A stretch of DNA of 64,000 nt from Candidatus Bathyarchaeota archaeon (GCA_018396535.1 JAGTQC010000005.1:1-64000); one strand, 5' to 3'. Counted from the first letter of the stretch, positions 35,880 through 45,575 are shown. The notes: a model not told the origin generated them from the letters alone. Program-made: numbers and translations.

Positions 35880-36380
35880 ATGAGTAAAGTTTACGATAAG
35901 ACGCGTATATATGCTGTGAAGGTTACGGTCGGCCAGGAGGAGAATGTCGCAGAGATGCTTAGTAATAAGGTAGAAGCCCTCGGTTTACCGTATAGTAAGG
36001 GTATAAAAGCTATCGTGTATAGCCCAGATCTTAAGGGTTACATACTTGTCGAAGCTACAGACCCCGTTCTCATAGATGAGGTTATCCAAGGTGTAAAGCA
36101 TGCGAGGGGTAGGGTTAAATCGAAGTATTCGTATCAGCCTGATTTCATACCTATGGAGGAGGCTTTAAGCTATCTTAAAGCGAAGCCTAGTATAGAGCTC
36201 CTATCTGAAGGCGATATGATTGAGATTACAGGGGGTCCGTTTAAAGGTATGAAGGCTAGAATAATATCTGTGAATAAGGATAGAGGCGAGGTTACCGTAG
36301 AATTACTCGATACACCATATACGATGCCTATCACTATGTATGCAGAGTATGTACGTAAAGTTTCAGAAAAGTCTAGTTAA
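35880..36380 (+). CDS. spt5: transcription elongation factor Spt5 (NusG)
   Basis: A 166-residue archaeal Spt5. The NGN domain (about 9-100) has VKVTVGQEENVAEML and DLKGYILVEA. The KOW domain (about 105-160) has LSEGDMIEITGGPFKGMKARI. It binds the RNA polymerase clamp, with Spt4, to raise processivity. A GGAGATGG stands about seven bases before the ATG. The gene sits between SecE and uL11 as in many archaea. Confidence 0.95.
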   Translation: MSKVYDKTRIYAVKVTVGQEENVAEMLSNKVEALGLPYSKGIKAIVYSPDLKGYILVEATDPVLIDEVIQGVKHARGRVKSKYSYQPDFIPMEEALSYLKAKPSIELLSEGDMIEITGGPFKGMKARIISVNKDRGEVTVELLDTPYTMPITMYAEYVRKVSEKSS

Positions 36381-36409
36381 CCCTTAAATATCGGGTTGAA
36401 GATTCCTTC

Positions 36410-36940
36410 GTGAATGTATCAGATATGTCTACCGGTAGCATGAAAGTGTTGGAGTTTCTCGTAGAGGGTGGTAGCGCATCCCCAGGTCCGCCTATAGGGC
36501 CTGCTCTAGGTCCTCTAGGTCTTAACGTACCTGCTGTCGTTAAAGCGATAAACGAAGCTACAGAGAAGTTTAAGGGTATGCGTGTACCTGTGAAGATATA
36601 TGTCGATGTTAAAACTAAGTCTTATACCATCGAAGTCGGTATACCTACGACTGCGGCTCTACTTCTAAGAGAAGCTGGGTTAGAGAAAGGTTCAGGTGAA
36701 TCTGGTAGGAAGTTTATCGGTGATATATCTTTCGATAAAGTTTTGAAGGTAGCTAGTATTGTCAGGGTTAAGAGTAGAGCTAAGACTTTTAGAAATATTG
36801 TTAAAGAGGTTCTCGGTGTATGTGTTAGTATGGGTTTGAAAATCGATGGAAAGCATCCTAAGGAGGTTATTAGAGATTTAGATAGAGGCCTCTATGATGA
36901 TGCTATAGCTAGAGTTGAAAGAGAGTTTACGTCAAGCTGA
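36410..36940 (+). CDS. rpl11: 50S ribosomal protein uL11
   Basis: A 176-residue uL11, which forms the base of the GTPase-associated stalk with 23S rRNA. The N-terminal proline-rich GGSASPGPPIGPALGPLGLN and the C-terminal RNA-binding VLGVCVSMGLKIDGKHPKEV are characteristic. The start is GTG 36410 or ATG 36425. It ends the SecE-Spt5-uL11 group. The other stalk genes, uL1-P0-P1, are about 20 kb away. Confidence 0.95.
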   Translation: MNVSDMSTGSMKVLEFLVEGGSASPGPPIGPALGPLGLNVPAVVKAINEATEKFKGMRVPVKIYVDVKTKSYTIEVGIPTTAALLLREAGLEKGSGESGRKFIGDISFDKVLKVASIVRVKSRAKTFRNIVKEVLGVCVSMGLKIDGKHPKEVIRDLDRGLYDDAIARVEREFTSS

Positions 36941-36943
36941 ATT

Positions 36944-37246
36944 CTAGCATCTACACGGTGTCGATCTACATTTAGGGCAGCCGCATCCATACTTAGATCT
37001 AAGAGCATCTTCCAAATCTATATCTAGGAGATTACAGATGCTTGCAAGCCAAGCCGCTACATCGGCTGCTTCGCTAGCTATCTCACTCTTAGATCCAGAT
37101 GATATAGCTCTACCTAGCTCTATACTCTCCTCTAATAGGTGGAGGTATGTAGCCCATATCCCTCTACCCTTATCTTTATCAAAGTATATCATACGCATAG
37201 CTTCTTGTAGATTCCTGGTGGTTTTCATATCGTATATAGCGGTCAT
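36944..37246 (-). CDS. MazG-like nucleotide pyrophosphohydrolase with cysteine-rich tail
   Basis: A 100-residue all-alpha NTP pyrophosphohydrolase of the MazG type. The metal-binding pattern is visible as LLEESIELGRAI and SEIASEAADVAAW. It would hydrolyse non-canonical or excess NTPs to NMP and pyrophosphate. The C-terminal CGCPKCRSTPCRC adds five cysteines that could bind zinc, as in some archaeal homologues. It is convergent with rpl11, three bases apart. Confidence 0.88.
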   Translation of the reverse strand: MTAIYDMKTTRNLQEAMRMIYFDKDKGRGIWATYLHLLEESIELGRAISSGSKSEIASEAADVAAWLASICNLLDIDLEDALRSKYGCGCPKCRSTPCRC

Positions 37247-37333
37247 ATCTCGGTAGCATTATATCGTTATCAGTGTAGCTTAACCCTTATATACCTAATA
37301 TACAGTTTAGGGTTGTATTCAGGAGTAGAGGAT

Positions 37334-37501
37334 ATGAGTGGTAGATCACGTAGGAGAAGAGAGCATATGCCTCCTACTAGTGCTGGATTGTTAAGATTCT
37401 TCGAGGAGGAAGTTGGAGGTATTAAGCTTAAGCCTACGGTAGTCGCTATCTTATCGGTAGCTATAATAATTATAAGTATAGTCCTACTGATATTCTTCTA
37501 A
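37334..37501 (+). CDS. secG: preprotein translocase Sec61-beta subunit
   Basis: About 55 residues: a basic cytosolic part (MSGRSRRRREHMPPTSAGLL), the highly conserved RFFEEEVGGIKLKPTVV and one C-terminal membrane helix. This is archaeal Sec61-beta, which associates with SecYE. A TTG at 37313 would extend it. The ATG at 37334 is chosen because GGAGTAGAGGAT lies directly upstream and gives the usual length. Confidence 0.93.
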   Translation: MSGRSRRRREHMPPTSAGLLRFFEEEVGGIKLKPTVVAILSVAIIIISIVLLIFF

Positions 37502-37510
37502 ATCCATGTA

Positions 37511-39274
37511 TTAAACTAAAAGCGCTATGTAAGCCATGATTAATATGTTAATGAGAATTATGGTTGTAGGTATAAGCTTCCTTGCATAGCTTATACATGT
37601 TTCGGTAAGTTTATCTATCCTTTCAAGGAATCCTCTACCAATAATCTTAACATCATCAACCTCTACTTCTATATGATCGAATCCTTCAATAGGTTCTAGT
37701 TTAGCTTTTGCTTCTTCAAACACCTTAATGGTCGTAGCTATTATCCTATCGAAAGGTATACCTTCACCTAATGGTTTATATCCTCTACCAGTTACCATAC
37801 CTGTGACAGCGTGAGTATCTGTCGTGAATACTTCTATATATGAAAGCCCTCTATCCCTCATACTAGATATTATAGCCTCCCTAAGCTTTGGAAGCATATT
37901 ATTCGAATCGTATACTATATAGCCTTCAAGCCTGCCAGGTGTTTTGAATAAAGCCACTGTTACGCCACCAGGCCCAACTCCATCGGTAGGGGTGTAATCC
38001 TCTATGGGGTTTGTAGCTATAGCTATACTTGCAGGATAGGTTTCAGTACTCCTTAATATCTCTATCATTTTAAAGGCTAGGCTCCGTATAGATGCATAGC
38101 TATATTCGTCGCCGCCTTCTCTAGATTCTATAGAATTGTGACAGTCTATGATGTATATAGCATCTAATCCAATCCTCTTAGATATATTGGAGAATTCCTC
38201 TTGGATACTTAAAGGTATATCTTCAGTATGTTTCGGTGCTCTAGTGAAGCATAGGAGAATGACTTTATCTATCAGATGCCCTATACATCTATCCTCCCCA
38301 TCTGATATCTCCATTATGCTAGAGATCTTTACAGGCTTAAACTCTATCCTACTTCGTGCTGTAGATACAGCTTCGGCTATCCTCTCATAGTACTTAGATG
38401 ATGTAAGATCGTTCTCATGCGTAGATGCACCGTGGAATACTATCGCACAATCAACGTTTAATACCGATTCAACTATGGATTTAAGTTTCGAAGGCATATA
38501 GCTACTACCTACATTTAGGAATGGTCCACTATGTATGAATGGTATTACAGCTGCGTATAGTCTCTCTCGAGTTTTGAATAGGAGTATAGCTATCCTGGCT
38601 TTAGAACGTGATCCATGGTTATCTAGGAGTTCTTCTATGACACCATGATCACCCTCCATCCAGCATAGTAGGAATCCGTAGAAGTATCTTGGAAAACTTA
38701 AGCCTGTAGTTTTCATCCCCCTCCGCTCTATCATCTTTAAGATTGATAAGGATATAGCAAAGCCTAGTATAGACCATAGTAGAGGTATGAAGTCTACTCT
38801 ATTTAGCCATACCATAGTTGAATAACATAGTATGGTTGGTTGTAGAGCGAGTATAGATTTCCATAGATGTCTAACCTTTGATATACTCCATATCACGAGT
38901 GTTCTTAGATATACTGCTATACATATCGAGGATTGGATAGCATATACCGTCGCGCTTCTCCCTATAGCTACTATAACTCCTAGTATGTAGAGTATGATGA
39001 TAGCGTTAGAGATAGATGAAAGGGCTAGTATCCTTCTAATCTTCAGTACTGGATCATATCTTTTGAAGTATAGTATTGATAGATCTGCTATGCATGAAGT
39101 ATAGCTTGAGAGTATTACGATGGGTAGCATGCTCGTATCGGATGCTAACGTATAAGCTATAAAGGTTATAGTGGATAGGTATATAGGGATTATAATCTTG
39201 GTATCTGGTAGCTTGAATAGGTATCTATACCTACGGACTAAGCTATCGTGATGTATAGACATATAGAGTGACAC
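37511..39274 (-). CDS. DUF2070 family membrane protein
   Basis: A 587-residue archaeal DUF2070 protein. The N-terminal part (about 25-185) holds about six membrane helices. A large soluble domain follows with IPFIHSGPFLNVGSSYMP, VFHGASTHENDLT, DGVGPGGVTVALF and FTTDTHAVTG, a pattern with conserved His/Asp that may be a metal-dependent hydrolase fold. A last helix anchors the C-terminus. Function is unknown. It is convergent with secG. Confidence 0.85.
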   Translation of the reverse strand: MSLYMSIHHDSLVRRYRYLFKLPDTKIIIPIYLSTITFIAYTLASDTSMLPIVILSSYTSCIADLSILYFKRYDPVLKIRRILALSSISNAIIILYILGVIVAIGRSATVYAIQSSICIAVYLRTLVIWSISKVRHLWKSILALQPTILCYSTMVWLNRVDFIPLLWSILGFAISLSILKMIERRGMKTTGLSFPRYFYGFLLCWMEGDHGVIEELLDNHGSRSKARIAILLFKTRERLYAAVIPFIHSGPFLNVGSSYMPSKLKSIVESVLNVDCAIVFHGASTHENDLTSSKYYERIAEAVSTARSRIEFKPVKISSIMEISDGEDRCIGHLIDKVILLCFTRAPKHTEDIPLSIQEEFSNISKRIGLDAIYIIDCHNSIESREGGDEYSYASIRSLAFKMIEILRSTETYPASIAIATNPIEDYTPTDGVGPGGVTVALFKTPGRLEGYIVYDSNNMLPKLREAIISSMRDRGLSYIEVFTTDTHAVTGMVTGRGYKPLGEGIPFDRIIATTIKVFEEAKAKLEPIEGFDHIEVEVDDVKIIGRGFLERIDKLTETCISYARKLIPTTIILINILIMAYIALLV

Positions 39275-39410
39275 CCAACTATACTAGACTATATGGTTTT
39301 ATCGTAGAGTAGAATTATTGTCGTTTTCAACCTATATTTAAAGTTCGTACTGGTATGCCGCAACTATTTTAGTATTGAATTGTAGTCTAGATAGGTAGAG
39401 GATACAGTCG

Positions 39411-40916
39411 ATGAGTATGGATATTAATTCGCTGATAGAAGCTATCCTCTCTATTAGGAAGGATCTTAGTAGAGATGATATCTTAAGGATGATAGAGGAG
39501 AAGAAGAGGGAATTTTTAGGTTTCCTAAGTGATGAGGGGGCAGCTCTCATATTAGCTCAAGAGCTAGGTTTAACTATGGAGTCTACTAGTAGTGGGTATA
39601 GTGAAACAAAGCTATCTAGTCTAGTCCCAGGTCTTAGGAGTGTTAGCGTTAAGGGTAGGATTGTATCTGTAAAAGAGCCTACTAAGTTTACCAGAAGCTA
39701 CGGTAGGGAGGGTGTCGTCCAGAGGGTTACCATTATGGATGATGATGGGGCTATCGTCGATATAGTACTCTGGGATGACAGTGTAGAAAGGTTTAGTAGA
39801 CTTGGCGTAGGATATGGATCCCTTATCAGGATTAGATCAGGGTATACAAGGGAGGGATTGGGTGGCAGGGTTGAAGTACATGTAGGTAGAAGAAGTGATA
39901 TAGAGGTTATAGAAAGATATCCTAGCGAATACGAGTTTACACCTATATGCGATCTCAAACCCGATGGATACTTTAACGTAAAAGCTACTCTATGTATGGT
40001 TTACCCTTTGAAAAGTGTTAGAGATGAAGGTGCTGTAAGATTCGTTAGAGCTAGGATAGCTGATGAAACTGGATGGGTTAACCTACTTGTATGGGGTGTT
40101 AAAGCTGATGAGCTATTATCCCAAAACCCCTCTATAGGGGTTGTGGTTAAGGTGTATAATGGCTTCGTTAAGAGGAGGCTTGATGGGTCGTTAGAGCTGC
40201 ATGTAGGTAGGATCGGTAGGGTGGAGGTTACAGGTGAGCGTAGTATTCTACCCTTGAAATATGTGAAGGTATCTCAGCTTAAACTCGGATCTAGGGTTGA
40301 TATGCTTCTAAGATTGCTAACTTATAACTTTAGGAAGCTTAGTAGTGGTAGGAGAAGGGTGAAGATGCTTTGTTGGGATGGGGAGGATATGATACGTTTA
40401 ACTATATGGGAGGAAGCCCTATCGTATATCGAAAACTCTCTAGATATGTTGAAGCCTAACGATGTAATACTAATCCAGCTCGGTAGGGTTAGGGAGAGGA
40501 TAGGTATGGTGGAGGTCGATGTAGATGGTAGCGGCTATGTATATGTGAACCCTCAGTTCGTAGTAGATCCTCCACCTCCATACCAGTTTAAACATGTAAA
40601 GATAGGTGAGCTTAAAGAGGGATGTATTTATGAATCAATCAGGGGAGTAGTATTGACTAAACCATCGGTTAGAGAAGTCGGATCAGATGATCGTAAAGTG
40701 AAGGTTTCTACGATCCGTATCGGTGATGACACAGGGACTATCGATTTAACACTCTGGAGGGATTGTGTCGATAAGGTATCGGAGATCGATATAGGTGAAC
40801 TCGTAGAGTTTAGGTGGATAGTAGTTAGAAGGAGTAGTTTAGATGGTATCGAAGCCTCCACTACCATCTTCTCCGATGTATTAAGATTAGGGAGACCTAC
40901 CTCTGCTTCATCTTAA
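39411..40916 (+). CDS. replication protein A-like single-stranded DNA-binding protein
   Basis: A 501-residue protein with about four OB folds in tandem (about 67-165, 175-275, 285-385, 395-490). Each carries the pattern of strand, DDxG, then WDDSVER/WGVKAD/WEEAL/WRDCVDK. The N-terminal 60 residues are helical. This is archaeal RPA, which coats ssDNA in replication and repair. No C-terminal zinc finger is visible, unlike euryarchaeal RPA41. The last 20 bases overlap the convergent aminotransferase-like gene. Confidence 0.88.
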   Translation: MSMDINSLIEAILSIRKDLSRDDILRMIEEKKREFLGFLSDEGAALILAQELGLTMESTSSGYSETKLSSLVPGLRSVSVKGRIVSVKEPTKFTRSYGREGVVQRVTIMDDDGAIVDIVLWDDSVERFSRLGVGYGSLIRIRSGYTREGLGGRVEVHVGRRSDIEVIERYPSEYEFTPICDLKPDGYFNVKATLCMVYPLKSVRDEGAVRFVRARIADETGWVNLLVWGVKADELLSQNPSIGVVVKVYNGFVKRRLDGSLELHVGRIGRVEVTGERSILPLKYVKVSQLKLGSRVDMLLRLLTYNFRKLSSGRRRVKMLCWDGEDMIRLTIWEEALSYIENSLDMLKPNDVILIQLGRVRERIGMVEVDVDGSGYVYVNPQFVVDPPPPYQFKHVKIGELKEGCIYESIRGVVLTKPSVREVGSDDRKVKVSTIRIGDDTGTIDLTLWRDCVDKVSEIDIGELVEFRWIVVRRSSLDGIEASTTIFSDVLRLGRPTSASS

Positions 40917-42201
40917 CTAACATTCTAAGAGCCTCGATTATTATCGATAATCCGTCTGATAGAGTTTCATCTGGTATATCAAGTGTAGGTGTTATCCTCA
41001 GAACACCTGTCCCATACTCCTTGACTATTAACCCTCTGTAGAGAGATAGTATCGAAGCCACCTTAGCATCCTCGTATCCTAGATTTAGCCCTATACTAAG
41101 ACCCATACCCTCAACTTCCGCATCGATTTGAAGTTCGGATACGGTATCGGATAGAGTTTTAGTTATTCTCCTACCTATATCCAACGCTCTAGTTATAAGC
41201 TGCTCTTTTATTAAAATCTCTACTATAGTGATAGCTATACGCATAGCTAGGATCGGTATAACACCGTATACCGGCGTCAACCCAGGCTCCCAATCCATAA
41301 CTTTATCTCTAGCTACCAGAATCCCCAGGGGCATACCGTTAGAGAAACCCTCTCCTATGATATACATGTCTGCTTTAACATCCCACGCTTCAAGACTAAA
41401 CCATCGCCCACATCTACCTGGTGATGTAAACGTTTCACAATCTACTAGGAGTATACCGTATTCTCTAGCTATCTTAGCTAGTTTAGGAATATAGTCTCTA
41501 GGTGGTGGTGTTAAATCATAGCTTCTCGGGGTTTGGATGAATATAGCAGCTATATCCTCTGGATGTACTCTATGTAATGTATGTTCCTCGAAAAACTCTA
41601 TACAATATATATCACAATCTGGATACTTTAGCCTGAACGGGCATTTAGAGCATTTAGGGTATGGTATATCGACTACATGCATAGGTTGGAGATCTACTCC
41701 AAGTTTAACATGCCGCTTCGATGATATAGTGATCCCGCCTATCCCTCCTCCAAACCAACATCCATCTAGTACCGCTATTATCGGTCTCCGTGTATGCCAT
41801 AGAGCTAGTTTTAAAGCTTCTTCGCATGCCTCCCAGCTTGACGAAACTGTATGGATCCTGCACGGTTTTATCGGAGCTATCTTATATAGCGTATCTAGAA
41901 ATTCGACAAGTATATCTCCATAATAATCTAGCGTAGGATAACAGTATATGGAGCTGGATATAGTATCTACTATAGTCTTCTTGATCTCTTCCCTAGATGG
42001 GGTTAAAGTTATTCTGCCAAATCCCGAATCGAAATCTATAAGCATATTTCCATCTGCATCCTTTAGGTAACTTTCATAGAAGTGTGAAACGGCTAAAGGA
42101 TAGCTTCTACGTATGGAAGGAGATATTAGGCTATCGATCTTCGCAGCTATAGTTCTAGAATTCTTGCCTGGAGGGATGGAGGATAATCTACTATGCTTCA
42201 T
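40897..42201 (-). CDS. class III aminotransferase-like protein lacking the PLP lysine
   Basis: A 434-residue fold-type I class III aminotransferase homologue (ornithine/GABA aminotransferase group). It keeps the GFGRITL/VSSSWEACEEALKLA region, LVDCETFTSPGRCGRW with Asp254, and the late VYGVIPILAM. The segment that should hold the Schiff-base lysine reads IIGEGFSNGMPLG, with Glu284 (GAG, 41350-41352) at that position. A standard transamination is therefore unlikely. The frame is intact and full length, so it is not an obvious pseudogene. A new or non-catalytic role is inferred. It lies about 100 bases after Alba on the same strand. Confidence 0.8.
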   Translation of the reverse strand: MKHSRLSSIPPGKNSRTIAAKIDSLISPSIRRSYPLAVSHFYESYLKDADGNMLIDFDSGFGRITLTPSREEIKKTIVDTISSSIYCYPTLDYYGDILVEFLDTLYKIAPIKPCRIHTVSSSWEACEEALKLALWHTRRPIIAVLDGCWFGGGIGGITISSKRHVKLGVDLQPMHVVDIPYPKCSKCPFRLKYPDCDIYCIEFFEEHTLHRVHPEDIAAIFIQTPRSYDLTPPPRDYIPKLAKIAREYGILLVDCETFTSPGRCGRWFSLEAWDVKADMYIIGEGFSNGMPLGILVARDKVMDWEPGLTPVYGVIPILAMRIAITIVEILIKEQLITRALDIGRRITKTLSDTVSELQIDAEVEGMGLSIGLNLGYEDAKVASILSLYRGLIVKEYGTGVLRITPTLDIPDETLSDGLSIIIEALRMLVKMKQR

Positions 42202-42304
42202 ATTATTGGTTTTAGTAGAGTGGGAGGGAAAAATAACTCTTAACGTTCGATCCAGTTTTAGTTTTTCAGGCTTCTACTGTTAAGCTTTGTATCGATGTAT
42301 TCCC

Positions 42305-42592
42305 TCAGCTTTTAGGTCTCGCTATCACTATATCGATGGTGGATACGTTACTCTTTCTTCCGTCTTGACTTATAAGCTCTTGTGTTCCTATACTTATGGA
42401 TTTAATCTCGAGATCCTTAAGGAAGGATCTCCTTATCAATTCGACGACATCTACCGCTTTAGATATGGCTCTACCCCTAGCCTTCACGGTTATACTATCT
42501 GCTCCGCTATTGAATATCGTCATACAAGCGACGACGTAATTCATTACAGGCTTCTTACCTACTAAGACGACGTTCTCCTGAGCTGAAGACAT
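42305..42592 (-). CDS. albA: chromatin protein Alba
   Basis: About 95 residues of Alba, the small dimeric DNA/RNA-binding protein of archaeal chromatin. Key features are [12 protein letters not shown] with the lysine pair that contacts nucleic acid, [16 protein letters not shown] and IDIVIARP at the C-terminus. GTG 42601 could extend it. The ATG at 42592 is chosen because GGTG stands seven bases upstream. Confidence 0.95.
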   Translation of the reverse strand: MSSAQENVVLVGKKPVMNYVVACMTIFNSGADSITVKARGRAISKAVDVVELIRRSFLKDLEIKSISIGTQELISQDGRKSNVSTIDIVIARPKS

Positions 42593-42703
42593 ATCCAGCA
42601 CCTTCCCTGCTTATCCCTACGATCTTCGCTGAAACCTAAGATTAAAAGCAACTCCTTATATACTTTTCTATCGTAATCATATAGATCGAGTATACGTGGT
42701 GTC

Positions 42704-44257
42704 ATGGATATGAGTGATCTACATAATGTTATAGGTTATACCACTAGCCTGTGCCCTGAATGTCTCAGGATACTGGATGCTGAGATATATGAGAAGGAGG
42801 GAAAGGTATGGATAAGTAAGGAGTGTCCTGAGCATGGTGTTTTCGATGACTTATACTGGGGTAGCTATGAACAGTATAAGAGGGCTCAAAAGTATTTTTG
42901 GCATGGACGTCCTGTAGATAATCCGCAAGTAAACGTCGATAAACCTGTATGTCCGTTTAGCTGTGGTCTATGTAGTATGCATATAGGACATACAGCTCTC
43001 GCTAACATAGTCGTTACGAATAGATGCGACCTCTCATGCTGGTACTGCTTCTTCTATGCTGAGAAGGCTGGCTATGTATATGAGCCTAGTTTAGAACAGA
43101 TAAGAAGTATGGTTCGAGTATTAAGGAGTGAGAAGCCTATACCCTGTAACGCTGTTCAACTTACAGGTGGTGAACCAGCGCTTAGGGATGATCTACCCGA
43201 TATAATAAGGGTTATAAGAGAGGAGGGGGTGGAGCATGTACAGGTTAATACAGATGGTATAAGACTTGCTTTAGATCCAGATCTAGCTAGTGTATGGCGT
43301 AGAGCTGGTGCGAATACTATATATCTAAGCTATGATGGCCCGGATCGCGAAACTAATCCTAAAAACTATCTTGAAGCACCTAAGGCTATAGAGAATTGTC
43401 GTAGATGCGGGTTTACCAGCATAGTCCTAGTCCCCACGGTTATAAAGACTGTGAACGATCATATCGTCGGTGGTATAGTGAGGTATGCTATCGAGAATAT
43501 GGATGTAGTTAGGGGGGTTAATTTCCAGCCGGTTTCACTAGTAGGTAGAATGCCTAGGAGTGAAAGGATGAAATATAGGATAACGATACCCGATCTGCTT
43601 GAAGAGTTATCAGATCAGCTTGACGGTGTAGTTACACCTGAAGATTTCTATCCTGTTCCCGCATGTATGCCTATAAGCTGGTTTGTAGAAGCTTTATCGG
43701 GTAGACCTAGATACGAATTATCTTCACATTTCGCGTGTGGTATGGCTACATATGTATTTAAAGATGGGGGGAAGCTTATACCGCTACCTAGATTCTTCGA
43801 TATCGATGGATTCCTAGAGTATCTCCTAGAATCTACAGATAGAATAAAGAAGGGTCGATCTAGATTATTCGAAGGATTCAAGCTTCTGTTTAAGCTTAGC
43901 TCGTTTATAGATAAGGATAAGGCACCCAGATATGTTAACATCGCTAGACTAGTTTTCAATATATTCGTCATGAGGAACTATTCTGCTCTAGCTGATTTCC
44001 ACTATAAAACTCTCTTTATAGGTATGATGCATTTTCAAGACCTATATAACTATGATATAGAGCGTGTGAAGAGGTGTGTGATACACTATACACTTCCGGA
44101 TGGAAGGGTGGTGCCATTCTGTGCGTTTAATGTTATACCTCAGCTGTATAGGGATAGTGTTCAAAGGATGTATGGGCTACCGATCGATGAGTGGGAGAGG
44201 ATTAAGGGTAGGCGTATAAGAGAGGATTTCTATCGCAGGGTAGAGGTTTCGGTGTGA
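42704..44257 (+). CDS. tes: radical SAM tetraether lipid synthase (Tes) homologue
   Basis: A 517-residue radical SAM protein resembling MJ0619, which joins archaeol tails to form membrane-spanning tetraethers. The N-terminus has extra cysteine sites (LCPECL, KECPEHG, CPFSCGLCSMHIGHT). The radical SAM cluster ligands are Cys108, Cys112 and Cys115 in NRCDLSCWYC, and SAM-binding GGEPALRDD follows. A late C-terminal part holds FCAFNVIPQLYR. Length equals that of the methanococcal enzyme. Substrate assignment to archaeal lipids is by family; related members are pterin methylases. Confidence 0.82.
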   Translation: MDMSDLHNVIGYTTSLCPECLRILDAEIYEKEGKVWISKECPEHGVFDDLYWGSYEQYKRAQKYFWHGRPVDNPQVNVDKPVCPFSCGLCSMHIGHTALANIVVTNRCDLSCWYCFFYAEKAGYVYEPSLEQIRSMVRVLRSEKPIPCNAVQLTGGEPALRDDLPDIIRVIREEGVEHVQVNTDGIRLALDPDLASVWRRAGANTIYLSYDGPDRETNPKNYLEAPKAIENCRRCGFTSIVLVPTVIKTVNDHIVGGIVRYAIENMDVVRGVNFQPVSLVGRMPRSERMKYRITIPDLLEELSDQLDGVVTPEDFYPVPACMPISWFVEALSGRPRYELSSHFACGMATYVFKDGGKLIPLPRFFDIDGFLEYLLESTDRIKKGRSRLFEGFKLLFKLSSFIDKDKAPRYVNIARLVFNIFVMRNYSALADFHYKTLFIGMMHFQDLYNYDIERVKRCVIHYTLPDGRVVPFCAFNVIPQLYRDSVQRMYGLPIDEWERIKGRRIREDFYRRVEVSV

Positions 44258-44356
44258 TGGGTATGCAATTATAATTGTACTAACACTTTTTATACTATTG
44301 TATCTGTATTTCTTCCATACGTAAATTAAATATAGTAGATCGTATCCATACTGTAC

Positions 44357-45430
44357 TTGGATAAAGCTATGGCTACAGAGTATCGCAAAATTCAGTTGAT
44401 AGGTGGATCCTCCTATGCTGTAACCCTACCTAAGGATTGGGTTTCGGAAGTTAAGTTGAGGCCTGGAGATTTCGTAACTATACAAAAGCAATCTGATCTA
44501 TCCCTCCTTCTAGTACCTCAGAAGACTGGGAAGCCTGTGGAGCAAGCTTATGGTGAAGCTATCGTCGAGGTTAACGATGTCACCGATATGGAGCGTATAT
44601 ATAGGATGATAGTGGGCTTCTATCTTGTCGGTTATCGAACTATAAGAGTGAAGTTTACTAGGAGATGTTCTGAAGCTAGGAATAAGCTTGTAGAATTTAT
44701 ACGTAAGAAGCTTCTAGGTGTAGAGGTTGTTGAAGAGAGGGTTGATGAAATTGCTCTACAGACGTTTATAGAGTTTAGAGAGTTCCCATCTATAAAATTA
44801 GTAACCAGAATGATGACTATAACTCAATCTATGTTGACTGATGCTATACAGGCGTTATTCGATTTGGATGCAGAGCTTTCTAGAGATATAATAGAGAGGG
44901 ATGATAGCGTAGATAGGCTATACCTCCTATCGGTTAGACAGCTTAAGAGAGCTGTAGAAGATCGGAATATATTGAGGGAGCTGGAGATAAAGGATTTCAG
45001 GCATGTATTAGGGTATAGATTGATAGCTAAGAGTATCGAGAGGGCTGCGGATCATGCTGCTAGGATAGCTGAAGTATCTGCTAAACTACATGAACATGTA
45101 ATCGATAGTCTTCGCCTAGTGATAGTTGAGTTAGCAAAGTATGCTAATACGATGTTAGAGAATTCTTGGAGAGCATTGGTTAAGATGGATATGGATCTCG
45201 CTAACGATGTTATATCTAATAGGAAGAAGATATTATCGATGGTGGAGGAGGCTTCATACATAGTCTTGGAGAATTATAAGGATACTAAAACCGTGATGAA
45301 TCTAGGTCTGGTATTAGAGAGTTTGAAACGTATAACGGAGTATGCTTGCGATATCGCTGAGATAGTTATAAATCTTGCTATAGGAAATAGGGATAGACTT
45401 AGGATAGGTAAACCAGTAGAGGAGCGTTAG
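44357..45430 (+). CDS. PhoU-domain regulator with N-terminal AbrB-like domain
   Basis: A 357-residue protein with an N-terminal SpoVT/AbrB DNA-binding domain (RKIQLIGGSSYAVTLPKDWV, LRPGDFVTIQ). Tandem three-helix PhoU repeats follow (about 130-340), including the acidic patches SRDIIERDDSVDRLY and ERAADHAARIAE. This archaeal combination is thought to regulate phosphate uptake, though no pst genes are nearby. The TTG at 44357 fits the TATA spacing (TAAATTAAATATAG near -26); ATG 44369 is an alternative. Confidence 0.85.
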   Translation: MDKAMATEYRKIQLIGGSSYAVTLPKDWVSEVKLRPGDFVTIQKQSDLSLLLVPQKTGKPVEQAYGEAIVEVNDVTDMERIYRMIVGFYLVGYRTIRVKFTRRCSEARNKLVEFIRKKLLGVEVVEERVDEIALQTFIEFREFPSIKLVTRMMTITQSMLTDAIQALFDLDAELSRDIIERDDSVDRLYLLSVRQLKRAVEDRNILRELEIKDFRHVLGYRLIAKSIERAADHAARIAEVSAKLHEHVIDSLRLVIVELAKYANTMLENSWRALVKMDMDLANDVISNRKKILSMVEEASYIVLENYKDTKTVMNLGLVLESLKRITEYACDIAEIVINLAIGNRDRLRIGKPVEER

Positions 45431-45498
45431 ACTCTATACTAAGCTCCATGTCTAATCTTTATTAGGAGGATCAACTCTATCCTCTCCTTGAATAGTAT

Positions 45499-45575
45499 AG
45501 CGGGGTGGGGTAGCCAGGAAACCCGCCGGGCTCATAACCCGGAGATCCCTGGTTCAAATCCAGGCCCCGCTACCA
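45499..45575 (+). tRNA. initiator tRNA-Met (CAT)
   Basis: A complete cloverleaf with the acceptor pair A1-U72 (starts AGCGGGG, ends CCCCGCT), anticodon CAT at 45533-45535, and three G-C pairs at the base of the anticodon stem (CCGGG/CCCGG). The T-loop is GGTTCAAATCC. The A-U end pair and GGG/CCC stem mark it as the initiator and not the elongator. CCA is encoded. No intron is present. The last base abuts the stop codon of the convergent DapA-like gene. A CTTTATTAGG about 38 bases upstream may be the TATA box. Confidence 0.97.

Noticed and set aside
42287..42565. 92-codon plus-strand frame
   Set aside because: It is antisense to Alba, which is unambiguous.
44266..44277. CAATTATAATTG palindrome upstream of the PhoU-like gene
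   Set aside because: A 12-base A/T-rich palindrome is expected by chance in this composition, and it is not placed at the promoter.
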